A DNA stretch of 29,854 nt, from the IMG/VR virus record IMGVR_UViG_3300046558_000104, positions 1 through 29,854 of that record; one strand, given 5' to 3'. Positions 1 to 7,288 of this stretch are shown here, one piece after another. Both the position numbers and the translations under genes were made by a program. How positions within the stretch are numbered: the first letter of the stretch is position 1; the number at the start of each line of letters is the position of its first letter. The notes under the pieces were generated by a model, which saw only the letters and a program-made list of their open reading frames with translations, was not told where the DNA came from and ran no database searches. This DNA is from a virus.

Positions 1-51
1 CGAATAGAGCTCACCGGCCAGCGCCGACGAGATAGAAACGTGGGTATTCAT
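1..51 (-). CDS. 5' end of an unidentified phage gene, cut by the window edge
   Basis: Seventeen codons starting with ATG at 51 stay open to the window edge (begins MNTHVSIS). The start overlaps the stop of the upstream 80-residue gene as TAATG, a common arrangement for translational coupling, and a GGAG sits about 8 bases upstream. The fragment is too short to assign a function. In T7 the 5'-3' exonuclease gene follows DNA polymerase closely, so this or the next gene could be that exonuclease, but nothing in these residues shows it. Confidence 0.6.
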   Translation of the reverse strand, partial: MNTHVSISSALAGELYS

Positions 52-293
52 TATGTTGTCTCCAGGTGCTGGAGGCCGCTGGACGTTATTCTCCAGACGC
101 GGCCCCAGCCCGTTGTTCCGTGGACCGTCAGGAGCCCGAGGCAGGCCGCGATGGCGACTTGTTCGATGTGGCGACGGGCGAAGTCCGAACGGGTTGTAAA
201 GGGGGCCTCCCAGGCCCTTTTCAGGATCGGGAGGACTTCGGCGGGACGATCAGTGGCACTCTGCCCAATTGTCCCCGATTTTGGCATCGCCAT
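51..293 (-). CDS. Small conserved phage protein (80 aa) overlapping the end of DNA polymerase
   Basis: This gene starts inside the last 44 bases of the polymerase gene and ends in a TAATG overlap with the next gene. The chosen start, ATG at 293, has a GGAG 11 bases upstream; a second ATG at 287 is possible. The protein has a hydrophobic helix in the middle (QVAIAACLGLLTV) followed by a GRVWRIT-x3-GL turn-and-strand pattern, which resembles a small winged-helix-like fold. I recall similar short proteins next to replication genes in alphaproteobacterial podophages, but I know no function. The tight coupling on both sides suggests it is translated with the replication genes. Confidence 0.6.
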   Translation of the reverse strand: MAMPKSGTIGQSATDRPAEVLPILKRAWEAPFTTRSDFARRHIEQVAIAACLGLLTVHGTTGWGRVWRITSSGLQHLETT

Positions 294-2259
294 CGGTTGG
301 GCATCTCCAACTTGGGAAGGGGTTTCCGGCCTTGCGGGCGGTCTCCACCAGAATGTTTGCGACTTGCTCTTCGAGGCCCTTGGGGGCAGCAATCTGGAGC
401 TCATCGTGTATCCAGCCAAGGAAGACGAAATCGCCATCCCAGCCGTGCTTCAGGCCCGCAGCGAGCAAGGCGTCCTCAGCATCACAAATCCATTGCTTGC
501 ATAGGATCGCACCGGCCGACTGAAGGAGCGTATTGAGCGCAGAGTGCTCAGAGCGCACGGGGAGCTTTCGGCCGTCGAGGCCCTTGAGCCACCCCTTGCG
601 GGCAGCAGACTTAACGGCCGCAATGAGCTTGGCGAGCGCCGGGAACTTAGCGAGGAAGCGGGCCCGCAGTTGCGAACCGGCCTTAGCGCCCTTTCCGACG
701 ATGGAGCCGAGTTTGGCGTCCCCTGCCCCGTAGAGAAATGCGTAGATGAAGGTCTTGGCGACCGATCGCATCTTCTTGTGGGCCGGATGGTTCTCCTCGT
801 CGCGGACAGTGTCGTCCGGGAGGCCGAATAGTGCCTTGGCGTTTTCCCAATGGACGTCACCATTTAGGACCACGTCGATATAGGCGCCGCCGTCGAATGC
901 GGCGATAAAGGACCCAAGACAGCGCAGCTCTAGCCCCGCTTGGTCCGCCCCTATCTGCTTCCAGCCAGCGAGGACGTAGAATAGCGCTCGACAGTCCCAT
1001 CCGAATTCCGCACCCACAGAGGGGACTTGGGAGACGTTAGGGTCGAAGTGTGTCGCACGGCCCGTTGCAGCGCCGTTAGTATTGTAACGTCCATGGATTT
1101 TTCCTTCACTGGTTACGAGCTTCAGCCAGGACTTGTTGCCTTCGCCGAGTTGCCCGATGCGCTTTTGGATGAGGAAGTACCGGGCGAGTGCCTTGGCCTC
1201 CGGGTACGGAAGGGCCTGGAGGACATCATCGTCCACCTTGGGCTTGCCGTTCGCGGTGTACCCATCGTCTTTGGGGACCCAGCCATATTTGGCCTTCAGC
1301 CGGTCAATGATGTGATCGCGGCTCGACGGATTGAATTCGATGGTCTCGAAGCGCTCCACAGGAACGCCAGCGATGTAGCCCTTGGTCTTGTTGTTCCGCT
1401 TGGGGATGAAGTCCTCAAGTTGGACGGTCCAAGGCGGGAACAGCGAGCGGAGGGACTGAGAGAGCTTCTCGCGCTCAGCACACAATTCGCCGTAAAGGCG
1501 CTCAGCGGCCTCCCGGTTGAACGGCCAGCCATTGCGCTCGATCTTGGAGCACAAGCGCTGCACGCGCATTTCGAGCAGGACGCTTTGAGGCGAGGGCTCG
1601 AAGGACATCAGGTGCCGGTAGAGCTTGAGGTTCAAGCGGCCGTCCTGGATCATGTAGTCATGCATGGCCGGGGACCATCGGGCCCAAGGGTCCAGCCCTG
1701 CGGCCTTCATTTCCTTGGCGTAGTCGCCCTTCCGGTCCTCCCCGAGCCTGTAGCCCCAGGCTTCCAGCGAATGGACGCCGACGAACTGGCCGGGGAACTC
1801 ATGGGGCTTAGGGGCCGTGAAGGCCGATGAGGTCTCTAGGGCCCGGTCGAACTGAAGCTTCCAGTCCTTCCACTTCTTGGCGAGCGGGAAGTCCGTTGCC
1901 TTGATGTCCGAGAAGACCAGCTTGGCCAGATTGACCGTGTCGATCATCTGTTCAGCCGGAGGGATTGGAATGCCCTTCAAGTGCTCGATGACGACGGCGT
2001 CGTAGCCGATGATGTTGTGGCCGACGAAGCGCCCACCGTCCGTAATGATCTTTCGGTAGACCTTCAGGAACGTAGGGACGTCGTTGGGCTTGAAGTCCCA
2101 TTCTTGGCCCGTGTTTGCGTCGATCAGGATCGCGCTGTGGATCGTAGAGACGTCGGGCATCAGCCCGTTGGTCTCGATGTCGTAGACGTAGTCGCTATCC
2201 CAGACGCGGGACAGCAGCGCCTTCGCGTCAACCGACGCGGGCGGGTATTCGATATTCAA
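250..2259 (-). CDS. T7-like family A DNA polymerase with 3'-5' exonuclease
   Basis: This is the replicative polymerase of the phage (669 aa; T7 gp5 is 704). The N-terminal proofreading domain has DIE at residues 27-29, HNIIGYD near 81-87 and YMIQDG near 202-207. The polymerase domain has motif A with D439 followed by GLELR, motif B with K502, Y506 and Y510 in a KTFIYAFLYGAG block almost identical to T7, and motif C HDE at 618-620. The C-terminus (IGDNWAECH) also matches the T7 pattern. The start is TTG at 2259, because an in-frame TGA lies just upstream and no ATG follows for over 30 codons. The ribosome binding site is weak. It follows the nucleotidyltransferase-like gene by 46 bases and would work with the primase-helicase and the ssDNA-binding protein. 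All catalytic residues are present. Confidence 0.97.
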   Translation of the reverse strand: MNIEYPPASVDAKALLSRVWDSDYVYDIETNGLMPDVSTIHSAILIDANTGQEWDFKPNDVPTFLKVYRKIITDGGRFVGHNIIGYDAVVIEHLKGIPIPPAEQMIDTVNLAKLVFSDIKATDFPLAKKWKDWKLQFDRALETSSAFTAPKPHEFPGQFVGVHSLEAWGYRLGEDRKGDYAKEMKAAGLDPWARWSPAMHDYMIQDGRLNLKLYRHLMSFEPSPQSVLLEMRVQRLCSKIERNGWPFNREAAERLYGELCAEREKLSQSLRSLFPPWTVQLEDFIPKRNNKTKGYIAGVPVERFETIEFNPSSRDHIIDRLKAKYGWVPKDDGYTANGKPKVDDDVLQALPYPEAKALARYFLIQKRIGQLGEGNKSWLKLVTSEGKIHGRYNTNGAATGRATHFDPNVSQVPSVGAEFGWDCRALFYVLAGWKQIGADQAGLELRCLGSFIAAFDGGAYIDVVLNGDVHWENAKALFGLPDDTVRDEENHPAHKKMRSVAKTFIYAFLYGAGDAKLGSIVGKGAKAGSQLRARFLAKFPALAKLIAAVKSAARKGWLKGLDGRKLPVRSEHSALNTLLQSAGAILCKQWICDAEDALLAAGLKHGWDGDFVFLGWIHDELQIAAPKGLEEQVANILVETARKAGNPFPSWRCPTDGDAKIGDNWAECH

Positions 2260-2305
2260 ATGGGGTACTCAGTGCCTCTCGCTGGAGGCGATCGTGGGTG
2301 CTGCC

Positions 2306-2902
2306 TTAGGGCAGGAGAAATTCGCAGGGCGCTTCGAAGGCCTGCCAGTCCCAGCCGGGATACTTTTCGGCCGTGAGGCGAGCGTAGCGCTTGACGGAGC
2401 CGCGCATGGACAGTGGGGTAAGCCGCTCACGGCGCAACCGAAAGACCTTGTTGGCTTTGTCGTCCGTGTATTCCAGCGGGGGTAAAACGGTCGTGCCGCT
2501 GCCATCGTAGGACAGGCGGCAGATGCCATAATCGAAGCGATCGACAATCTGGGCGGTGTCCCAGCGGACGAAGACGGCTTGCACCGGCAGCGCCCGAATG
2601 CCCGCAAAGGGCTTCAGGGCCTCAGGCATCTGGATTTCCGCCACGGCGACGACCTCAAGGTTTTGGTCCTCCGGGTAGACGGTCAGCTCTGTGGGATCGA
2701 AGGCGACGGTAAGTCCCGCTTCGGTCAGGGAGGCCATTGCGTCCTCTGCGGCCTCCAGGTCATCGGCCGCGATAAAGACGTCGAAGTCCTTAATGGGTCG
2801 GTCGTTGTCGAGGTCACGAAGAGCACCACCCGCCAGCACGGCAGTAGGACACACGGCGCGGATAGCCAGAACCGCAGCGGTCCAGCTCGAAGGAATTTGC
2901 AT
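2306..2902 (-). CDS. Nucleotidyltransferase-like protein (poly(A) polymerase / CCA-enzyme head type)
   Basis: The protein (198 aa) carries GGALRD near residues 25-30, then KDFDVF about ten residues later. This is the GG-x3-RD ... D-x-D signature of the head domain of class II poly(A) polymerases and CCA-adding enzymes, also seen in many stand-alone nucleotidyltransferases. No C-terminal RNA-binding domains of a CCA enzyme are evident. The start at 2902 (ATG, residues MQIPSSW) lies 10 bases after the primase-helicase stop; a longer reading from 2959 would overlap that gene and is less likely. It sits between primase-helicase and DNA polymerase in one operon. Whether it acts on tRNA, protein or nucleotides cannot be read from the sequence. 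Confidence 0.75.
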   Translation of the reverse strand: MQIPSSWTAAVLAIRAVCPTAVLAGGALRDLDNDRPIKDFDVFIAADDLEAAEDAMASLTEAGLTVAFDPTELTVYPEDQNLEVVAVAEIQMPEALKPFAGIRALPVQAVFVRWDTAQIVDRFDYGICRLSYDGSGTTVLPPLEYTDDKANKVFRLRRERLTPLSMRGSVKRYARLTAEKYPGWDWQAFEAPCEFLLP

Positions 2903-2912
2903 TGTTGGAAAC

Positions 2913-4652
2913 CTAGAAATCGTTGCCCTCGTAGGGCGGAAAGCTGGTGCCTTCGTCATCCTGGACCGGGAATTCGCTCTCTATGAGCTGGCCGGTCTCG
3001 CGGTCGAAGCGAAGGCACATGGTGTTGCCGTTGGCGCGGCCGGTGTAACGGTCCTTCACGCAGCGGAAGGTGCTGTAGTTCCGCATGGCCGGGTCCTTGT
3101 GCTGGGTGTTCCGCTCAAGCCCGAAGGCATAATGCGGCCAAGCGCCCATGGCCCGCGAGCCCTTGAATTGGTTTAGACGGACCTGTCCGCCTTCCTCATG
3201 GCTGGGCCCACCGGACCCTGCGTCCTTGAGGTGGCACAGGAGGATGATGTTGATCGCCAGCTCTTGGGAGAGCAGCGCCATTTCCTTGATGATCTTTTCA
3301 ACCGACTGGCGCTCGTTCTCTTCGTCCACCAAGGCCGTAAGGTTGTCGAGGTAGACGACGCGGACGCCTTCAGCGATGGCGAGGTAGCGGATTTTGGCCT
3401 TGACCTCTTCCCACTCCGTCGAGGCGAAGTTGCCGCCGAAGATCAAGTTCGGAGAGGCCTCCAGGGCGTCCAGCGCCTCGTCCAGCTCTTCTTGCGTGTA
3501 ACCGCCCTCCTCCATCGGAATGTGGAAAGGTCGGCCCTTCAGCTTGCCAGCAAGGCGCTTCAGGGTCTCAACGGGCGGCTGTTCCAGATAGATAACCGCA
3601 GTCATCACGCCCAGGACGAGAGCGTCATAGGCGATGGACTGAGTGGTCCAGTCGGTCTTCCCAATGCTGTTCCCTGCCCCAAGCGTGTAGAGCTCGCCTG
3701 GACGGCGCCCGAAGGTCCATTTCGTGAGCGTTTCGCTCCACCAAGGCATCCCCATTTCGACGGGGCGCCGTGCTTGGTCGATCAGGTCCTTGACGCGGAA
3801 GATGCCCTGCGGCCTGAATTTCTCAGCGTTGAAGAAGGAATTGGTGATCGCCTTCCCGTCACCAGCCATCAGGGCCTCGCGGGCATCTTTCGCCCCCTGG
3901 ATTTCACCGATGTAGGGCTTACCGGCCGGAAGGACCGCAGCGCCCTTTCCGGCCCATTCGCGGCCTGTCGGGTCGGCGTCGAAGATCAGGACAATCTTGT
4001 CGAAGCGGCTCAGCCATTCGTAATGGTCCTTGAAGACGTCAACGCAGCCCTTCGCCCCTGTCGGCACGGAGACCACAGGGTACTTTCCGCCCGTGAGCTG
4101 GTAATAGGCCGCTGCGTCCCCTTCGCCTTCGAAGATGACAAGGTTGCGGGTGTCGCATCCCGGCCCCCAAAGGTGCTGAAGCCACAGAGGGGGCTTTCCG
4201 CCAGCGTGAGGGAACCCGAAGGTCTTTTCGTCCTCGCTGAGCTTGTAGCGGATTTTCTGGCCCCACAGTTCGCCTTTGGCCGTGCGGTACTCGAAAGACA
4301 GGCATTGCTTCGTGGGGAGCCTGCGGTCCTCATAGCCGCCGTTACCGTCGTCTACGGTCTCTTTGGCGGCGTAAGGGACAATCTTGATGCCCAGGGCTCG
4401 GCACGTCTTTTCGTCAATGCCGTAGGCAGCAGCGATCGGACGCACTTCGCCCTCGATCGGGGTAAACATGCGTGGAGGTCTCGGAGTATTCGAATGGGAC
4501 GGCCTGTCGTCGTCGTCGGGGAAATCATTGAAGCCGCAGCCGTGACAGTGGCCGCGCCCGGAGGCGTAGCGGGACAGATTGTCCCTAGAGCCACATTCGG
4601 GGCACGGTTCGTGTCGGAGGAAGGCGGAGGTGTCTAATTCACGCTTGGCCAT
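2913..4652 (-). CDS. T7 gp4-like bifunctional primase-helicase
   Basis: This protein makes RNA primers and unwinds DNA at the phage fork (579 aa; T7 gp4A is 566). An N-terminal zinc-binding domain has C17, C20, C36 and C39. The TOPRIM primase domain shows E175 in FEGEGD and D225/D227 in FDAD. The RecA-like helicase domain has a Walker A GAGNSIGKT at 325-333 and a Walker B VVYLDN ending near 437. The C-terminus is acidic and ends in Phe (EGNDF), as in T7 gp4, where the acidic tail with a terminal Phe contacts the polymerase. The gene overlaps the upstream 56-residue gene by 14 bases. All key motifs look intact, so a working full-length enzyme is expected. Confidence 0.96.
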   Translation of the reverse strand: MAKRELDTSAFLRHEPCPECGSRDNLSRYASGRGHCHGCGFNDFPDDDDRPSHSNTPRPPRMFTPIEGEVRPIAAAYGIDEKTCRALGIKIVPYAAKETVDDGNGGYEDRRLPTKQCLSFEYRTAKGELWGQKIRYKLSEDEKTFGFPHAGGKPPLWLQHLWGPGCDTRNLVIFEGEGDAAAYYQLTGGKYPVVSVPTGAKGCVDVFKDHYEWLSRFDKIVLIFDADPTGREWAGKGAAVLPAGKPYIGEIQGAKDAREALMAGDGKAITNSFFNAEKFRPQGIFRVKDLIDQARRPVEMGMPWWSETLTKWTFGRRPGELYTLGAGNSIGKTDWTTQSIAYDALVLGVMTAVIYLEQPPVETLKRLAGKLKGRPFHIPMEEGGYTQEELDEALDALEASPNLIFGGNFASTEWEEVKAKIRYLAIAEGVRVVYLDNLTALVDEENERQSVEKIIKEMALLSQELAINIILLCHLKDAGSGGPSHEEGGQVRLNQFKGSRAMGAWPHYAFGLERNTQHKDPAMRNYSTFRCVKDRYTGRANGNTMCLRFDRETGQLIESEFPVQDDEGTSFPPYEGNDF

Positions 4653-4809
4653 CAGGGGCCTTTGCGGGCTTGCGGTAGCGCTTGGCGATTTGGCGCTGTT
4701 TGATCTTGTGGGCCAGAACGGGCCTGAGGTCGTGGACGTTGCTGGACGACGCTATGGCCGCATTGCGGACGTCGAGAGGCAAGTCCCGCATAGCTTGCGC
4801 TGCGGACAT
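4639..4809 (-). CDS. Small hypothetical protein (56 aa) upstream of primase-helicase
   Basis: The ATG at 4809 has a well-placed GGAG six bases upstream, and the stop overlaps the primase-helicase start by 14 bases, so the pair is probably translated together. The protein has a helical N-terminal half (MSAAQAMRDLPLDVRN) and a strongly basic C-terminal part (HKIKQRQIAKRYRKP), which would fit nucleic-acid binding. I do not recognise a family. An in-frame upstream ATG at 4860 would add 17 residues but lacks a comparable ribosome binding site. Another reading frame over this stretch (4652-4954) was judged less likely. Confidence 0.55.
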   Translation of the reverse strand: MSAAQAMRDLPLDVRNAAIASSSNVHDLRPVLAHKIKQRQIAKRYRKPAKAPDGQA

Positions 4810-4990
4810 GAAGGTCTCCGAGGGAAATGAGGGTCCTCCCCTTCCCGTTCTCCCGGCCACCCATGCAGGCGCTAAGGAGCCCCGGAGTTGAACCGGGCGG
4901 GGTTGGATACGGAGGGAGGTTTTGGAATGAGGGCGGGACGCGCCAGTGCTGCACCCGCTTAGTCGCCTTGCGTGCTAATCGGCGGCCCTC

Positions 4991-5027
4991 GGAAAGCCCC
5001 AGCGGTGAAAGGGGGAAAGCCCGCTGG
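4991..5027. repeat. Hairpin and direct repeat upstream of the plus-strand gene
   Basis: A perfect 7-base-pair inverted repeat, CCAGCGG at 4999-5005 and CCGCTGG at 5021-5027, encloses 15 bases. GGAAAGCCC is repeated directly at 4991-4999 and 5014-5022. The element lies about 20 bases upstream of the candidate -10 box of the plus-strand gene, so it could be an operator. No T-run follows on either strand, which argues against a terminator. Confidence 0.4.
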
Positions 5028-5047
5028 AGCCATCGGAAGGTCGGTGC

Positions 5048-5072
5048 TACACTTCATGTTTTTGGAGGATAA
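5048..5072 (+). promoter_or_regulatory. Candidate promoter -10 box and strong ribosome binding site of the plus-strand gene
   Basis: TACACT at 5048-5053 resembles a sigma-70 -10 box, though no good -35 is visible 16-18 bases upstream. GGAGG at 5064-5068 lies four bases before the ATG at 5073 and is among the strongest ribosome binding sites in the window. The leader would be only about 13 bases long. Confidence 0.35.
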
Positions 5073-5285
5073 ATGCCTGCCGTAACTGTGAATTTGACAG
5101 ACGATCTATCCGCCGAAGGGATTGGCACCTTCGACTTTGTGGAGATACCGCGCACTGGTGAGTGGATAGTCATCCCTAATAATGGACCAGCCGGAGGCAG
5201 TCCTTCGTATGAGGTTCTACAGGTGTATCACCTTGTAGGAGTCAATGCGGAGGGTCGCGCAAAAATATTGGTACAACAGAAATGA
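5073..5285 (+). CDS. Small hypothetical protein (70 aa), the only plus-strand gene; moron candidate
   Basis: This reading frame runs against all its neighbours and has its own GGAGG ribosome binding site. The protein looks like a small beta-rich domain: TFDFVEIPRTGEWIVIP, then YEVLQVYHLV and KILVQQK, alternating hydrophobic strands with polar turns. There is no signal peptide or membrane segment. The coding sequence looks poorer in GC than its neighbours (for example near 5259-5282), which suggests a separate origin. It lies between the end of the middle operon and the replication operon and converges on the hairpin at 5291-5329. Such single genes with their own signals are often expressed in lysogens. 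The function is unknown; anti-defence or superinfection exclusion are only possibilities. Confidence 0.7.
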   Translation: MPAVTVNLTDDLSAEGIGTFDFVEIPRTGEWIVIPNNGPAGGSPSYEVLQVYHLVGVNAEGRAKILVQQK

Positions 5286-5329
5286 AAAATTAGGGCCGTA
5301 ACGAAACTCAAAGTAACGATACGGCCCTA
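5286..5329 (-). terminator. Rho-independent terminator of the RNA polymerase-lysozyme-HTH block
   Basis: A perfect 10-base-pair stem is formed by 5291-5300 (TAGGGCCGTA) and 5320-5329 (TACGGCCCTA). On the minus strand it is followed by ATTTTTC, the expected T-run. On the plus strand no T-run follows, so it mainly ends minus-strand transcripts, but it starts six bases after the stop of the plus-strand gene and may also block that transcript. Confidence 0.75.
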
Positions 5330-5367
5330 ACGGGACGAAGAGTGAAGACCAGCTACTCTCGGAGCCG

Positions 5368-5384
5368 CACGTCGCCAGGACGTG
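5368..5384. other. Short hairpin downstream of the HTH gene
   Basis: CACGTC and GACGTG form a 6-base-pair stem with a 5-base loop in the untranslated stretch between the HTH gene and the terminator. No T-run follows, so it could be an RNA stability element or a protein-binding palindrome. Confidence 0.3.
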
Positions 5385-5418
5385 ACCTGTAGTGTGCCCG
5401 AAGGCCTCAGGTGTTCAA

Positions 5419-5643
5419 TCAGGTGTGCGCCGCGAACGTATAGCGCTTGTAGCGCCGATTGCTCACGGGATGGGCCGCCACTTCGCTGGTGATCTTGTAG
5501 CCAGCCTTGCGCAGCTCAGTGATGCGCCGGGTGAAGGAGCCCGAATTGATGTCGAGGTCCAGAAGGGCTTCACGGGGCGATGCGGTGCCCTTGGCCTGGA
5601 GATAATCCAGAACCTCTTTGGCGCGGGGGGACAGTTGGGTCAT
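5419..5643 (-). CDS. Small winged helix-turn-helix protein (74 aa)
   Basis: Almost the whole protein is one winged-helix domain: an N-terminal helix (SPRAKEVLDYLQ), a turn, SPREALLDLDI, a recognition-helix-like stretch SGSFTRRITELRKAGY, then a wing. The pattern xxRItELRkaGYxI is typical of small phage HTH proteins that resemble the Pfam HTH_39 type. ATG at 5643 has AAGGA about 10 bases upstream. It follows the lysozyme gene by 13 bases and is the last gene before the terminator near 5310. It is probably a DNA-binding regulator, but its target is unknown. Confidence 0.75.
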   Translation of the reverse strand: MTQLSPRAKEVLDYLQAKGTASPREALLDLDINSGSFTRRITELRKAGYKITSEVAAHPVSNRRYKRYTFAAHT

Positions 5644-5656
5644 TGTCGATCGGTCC

Positions 5657-6160
5657 TTACTTGGTCGCCGGGGCGGAGGGCCCCAAGCGCATGAGGTCGG
5701 ACAGACGGTTTGCCCGTTTGCCGACTTGGCCCGCCCATTTGGACAGGAGCATATTAGAGGCGGCCTGTGCGTACTGGCCGGTCTCTACGAAACGTAGGGT
5801 GTTCTTGAAGCCCAGGAGGCCGTTGATCCCCAGGTTGAAGCACATGTTGATGAGCACGCGCTGGCGGACCAAGTCGAGCTTGCGCCACCAAGGGAGCTTA
5901 CGGTCCAGGTCGGCCTTGCAGCGGTCGATATCGTTAGCGAGGAGCACAAGGGACTGACGGGCCGTGATGCCCTGGGCAATGCAGGACGCCTTCGTGATGC
6001 CGAGCTTTTCGGTCTCAGCGGCCGATATGCCCACGTCGTCCAGATTGCGTCCTACGCCAATCGTGCGTTTCCCTGCGGTGCAGCGATATACCTTCAGGCG
6101 CTCGCCTTCGTCGCGGCGCAGCTCAGTCCGCAGGATTTCGTCGTTGATCTTCGTGTCCAT
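5657..6160 (-). CDS. Endolysin, T4-lysozyme-type muramidase (GH24) with a Cys in the catalytic Asp position
   Basis: This enzyme cleaves the glycan chain of peptidoglycan to release progeny (167 aa). Aligned by eye with T4 lysozyme, the catalytic Glu is E18 (RRDEGERLKVY), the Asp20 position is C27 and the Thr26 position is T33 (KRTIGVG). The spacing of 9 and 15 residues from the Glu matches T4 exactly. Substituting Cys for Asp20 in T4 lysozyme is known to keep activity, so this is probably an active E-C-T enzyme. There is no signal peptide, so release should depend on a holin. ATG at 6160 has AAAGGA nearby. T7 has an amidase (gp3.5) next to endonuclease I, so the position is conserved but the enzyme type differs. 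Confidence 0.9.
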   Translation of the reverse strand: MDTKINDEILRTELRRDEGERLKVYRCTAGKRTIGVGRNLDDVGISAAETEKLGITKASCIAQGITARQSLVLLANDIDRCKADLDRKLPWWRKLDLVRQRVLINMCFNLGINGLLGFKNTLRFVETGQYAQAASNMLLSKWAGQVGKRANRLSDLMRLGPSAPATK

Positions 6161-6198
6161 GGTGTCCTTTCAGAGCCCGAAGGCCCCGAAGGCACACA

Positions 6199-6645
6199 TC
6201 AGGGCGAGATAGCGTTGCGAATTGCGAGGTGCTTTGCCGGGTCGTCGGGCTCGTCCGTCCATGCGGGCGGGATGAGCTTGTCGGCGTAGAGGAAGCCGCG
6301 CTTCAGGCACCAAGCGCCGTAAGTGGTCTTTGAGCCCTTGCGGATCGGGGAGCCGGAGCGGCTGAAAACAAACCGGATATCGAGTCCGGGATGCTGGGCT
6401 TTCACCAGCTCATGCTTCTTGCGATCGTCGCTGTCGAAGATGCCCTTCGTTTCAACGATGATGCCGTTGGGCAGCACAAAGTCCGGGGTGTACGTGTGGT
6501 CCGTCGCGGGCTTGCTGTAGCGGACCTTGTCCTCTTCGTAGCGGAAGGGGACCCCTCGTGCTGAGAGGTCCTCCTGTACCGCTTGTTCCAAACCGGAGCG
6601 CCAGGTCACAGCCTTGCGCTTGGGTTTAGATGTCGAGGCCACCAA
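6199..6645 (-). CDS. T7-like endonuclease I (Holliday-junction resolvase)
   Basis: The protein (148 aa; T7 gp3 is 149) resolves branched DNA and helps degrade host DNA. RSGLE is followed by HTYTPDFVLPNGI and VETKG, then SDDRKKH, all very close to T7. Counting from the TTG at 6645, the catalytic residues fall at E20, D55, E65 and K67, the same numbers as in T7. A GTG at 6642 is an alternative start, and both sit close to GAAGG. The gene overlaps the end of the ssDNA-binding protein gene by 20 bases, suggesting coupled translation. The order ssDNA-binding protein, endonuclease I, lysozyme mirrors T7 genes 2.5, 3 and 3.5. Confidence 0.96.
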   Translation of the reverse strand: MVASTSKPKRKAVTWRSGLEQAVQEDLSARGVPFRYEEDKVRYSKPATDHTYTPDFVLPNGIIVETKGIFDSDDRKKHELVKAQHPGLDIRFVFSRSGSPIRKGSKTTYGAWCLKRGFLYADKLIPPAWTDEPDDPAKHLAIRNAISP

Positions 6646-7288
6646 GGTCGCCTTCGTCGTCCGAGGAGTCGTCGGCCATATTCAGGTCGATGTCGCCGTC
6701 GTCTTCATCGCCACCTTCGTAGGAGAAGCCGCCGCCGTCATAGGCCGCGAAGTTGGCTTCGCCTGCGCCGCCGCCCTTAACGAGCTTGATGAGCTGGACG
6801 CCCTGGAGGGTGAACGAAATGCCGGGGGTCTCAACCTCTTCGACGTTGCCGTCCGCGTCCTTGATCTTTTCGGTGCGGGTGTAGGAGCTGAAGTAGCCCT
6901 GAAGCAGGCCTTCCGAACCGGCGCCGATCTTCAAGGTCTTGAGGGCCTTTGCGGGGATCGGCTTGCCCGAAGCGTCCGCGATGCCGGGGGCGTACTGCGA
7001 CTTGCAGCGGAACATCAGGGAGCCGGTGGGTTCCCGCTTGCCCTTTTCGTTCTTGGCAGTTTCTTTCTTGAGCGGGATTTCCGCGCCCTTCGGGGTGATG
7101 CCGAGCTGCTTGAGGGCGTCCTTCACGGCCGCTTCGGCACTCTTGGCGCCTCGCGAACCGGGCTGGCAGATGCCGTCCACCTTGTACTTGTTGTCGGCGA
7201 ATTTGCCTTCGCTGTCGGGCGAAGTCAGGTGGGGATATGCGAAGACGAAGGGACCGACAGTCGCGGGAATGCGTGGCGCTTTTGCCAT
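6626..7288 (-). CDS. Phage single-stranded DNA-binding protein (gp2.5-like, DUF2815 type)
   Basis: The protein (220 aa) should coat single-stranded DNA at the replication fork and contact the polymerase and primase-helicase. It has a basic, beta-rich body (FVFAYPHLTSP, SLMFRCKSQYAP, QGYFSSYTRTEKI, GISFTLQGVQLIKLV) and a long, strongly acidic tail from about residue 190 to the end, the hallmark of phage SSBs. T7 gp2.5 ends in Phe; this one ends in GGLDI. ATG at 7288 has no clear Shine-Dalgarno, and its leader shares TACCCAA with that of the capsid gene. It is the first gene after RNA polymerase. Confidence 0.88.
   Translation of the reverse strand: MAKAPRIPATVGPFVFAYPHLTSPDSEGKFADNKYKVDGICQPGSRGAKSAEAAVKDALKQLGITPKGAEIPLKKETAKNEKGKREPTGSLMFRCKSQYAPGIADASGKPIPAKALKTLKIGAGSEGLLQGYFSSYTRTEKIKDADGNVEEVETPGISFTLQGVQLIKLVKGGGAGEANFAAYDGGGFSYEGGDEDDGDIDLNMADDSSDDEGDLGGLDI

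Noticed and set aside
3198-4637. Long open frame on the plus strand (479 codons) opposite primase-helicase
   Set aside because: It is the antisense shadow of a clear gene; GC-rich third positions leave few stops, and the peptide has no recognisable domain or ribosome binding site.
4652-4954. 100-codon minus-strand frame upstream of primase-helicase
   Set aside because: It overlaps the 56-residue gene in another frame, which has a better ribosome binding site and a more protein-like composition.
4871-4965. tRNA-like stretch on the minus strand with a perfect T-arm (CCCGG-TTCAACT-CCGGG at 4881-4897)
   Set aside because: The acceptor ends pair only partly (5 of 7) and no anticodon arm with a 7-base loop and T33 can be drawn, so it is at most a tRNA remnant or chance.
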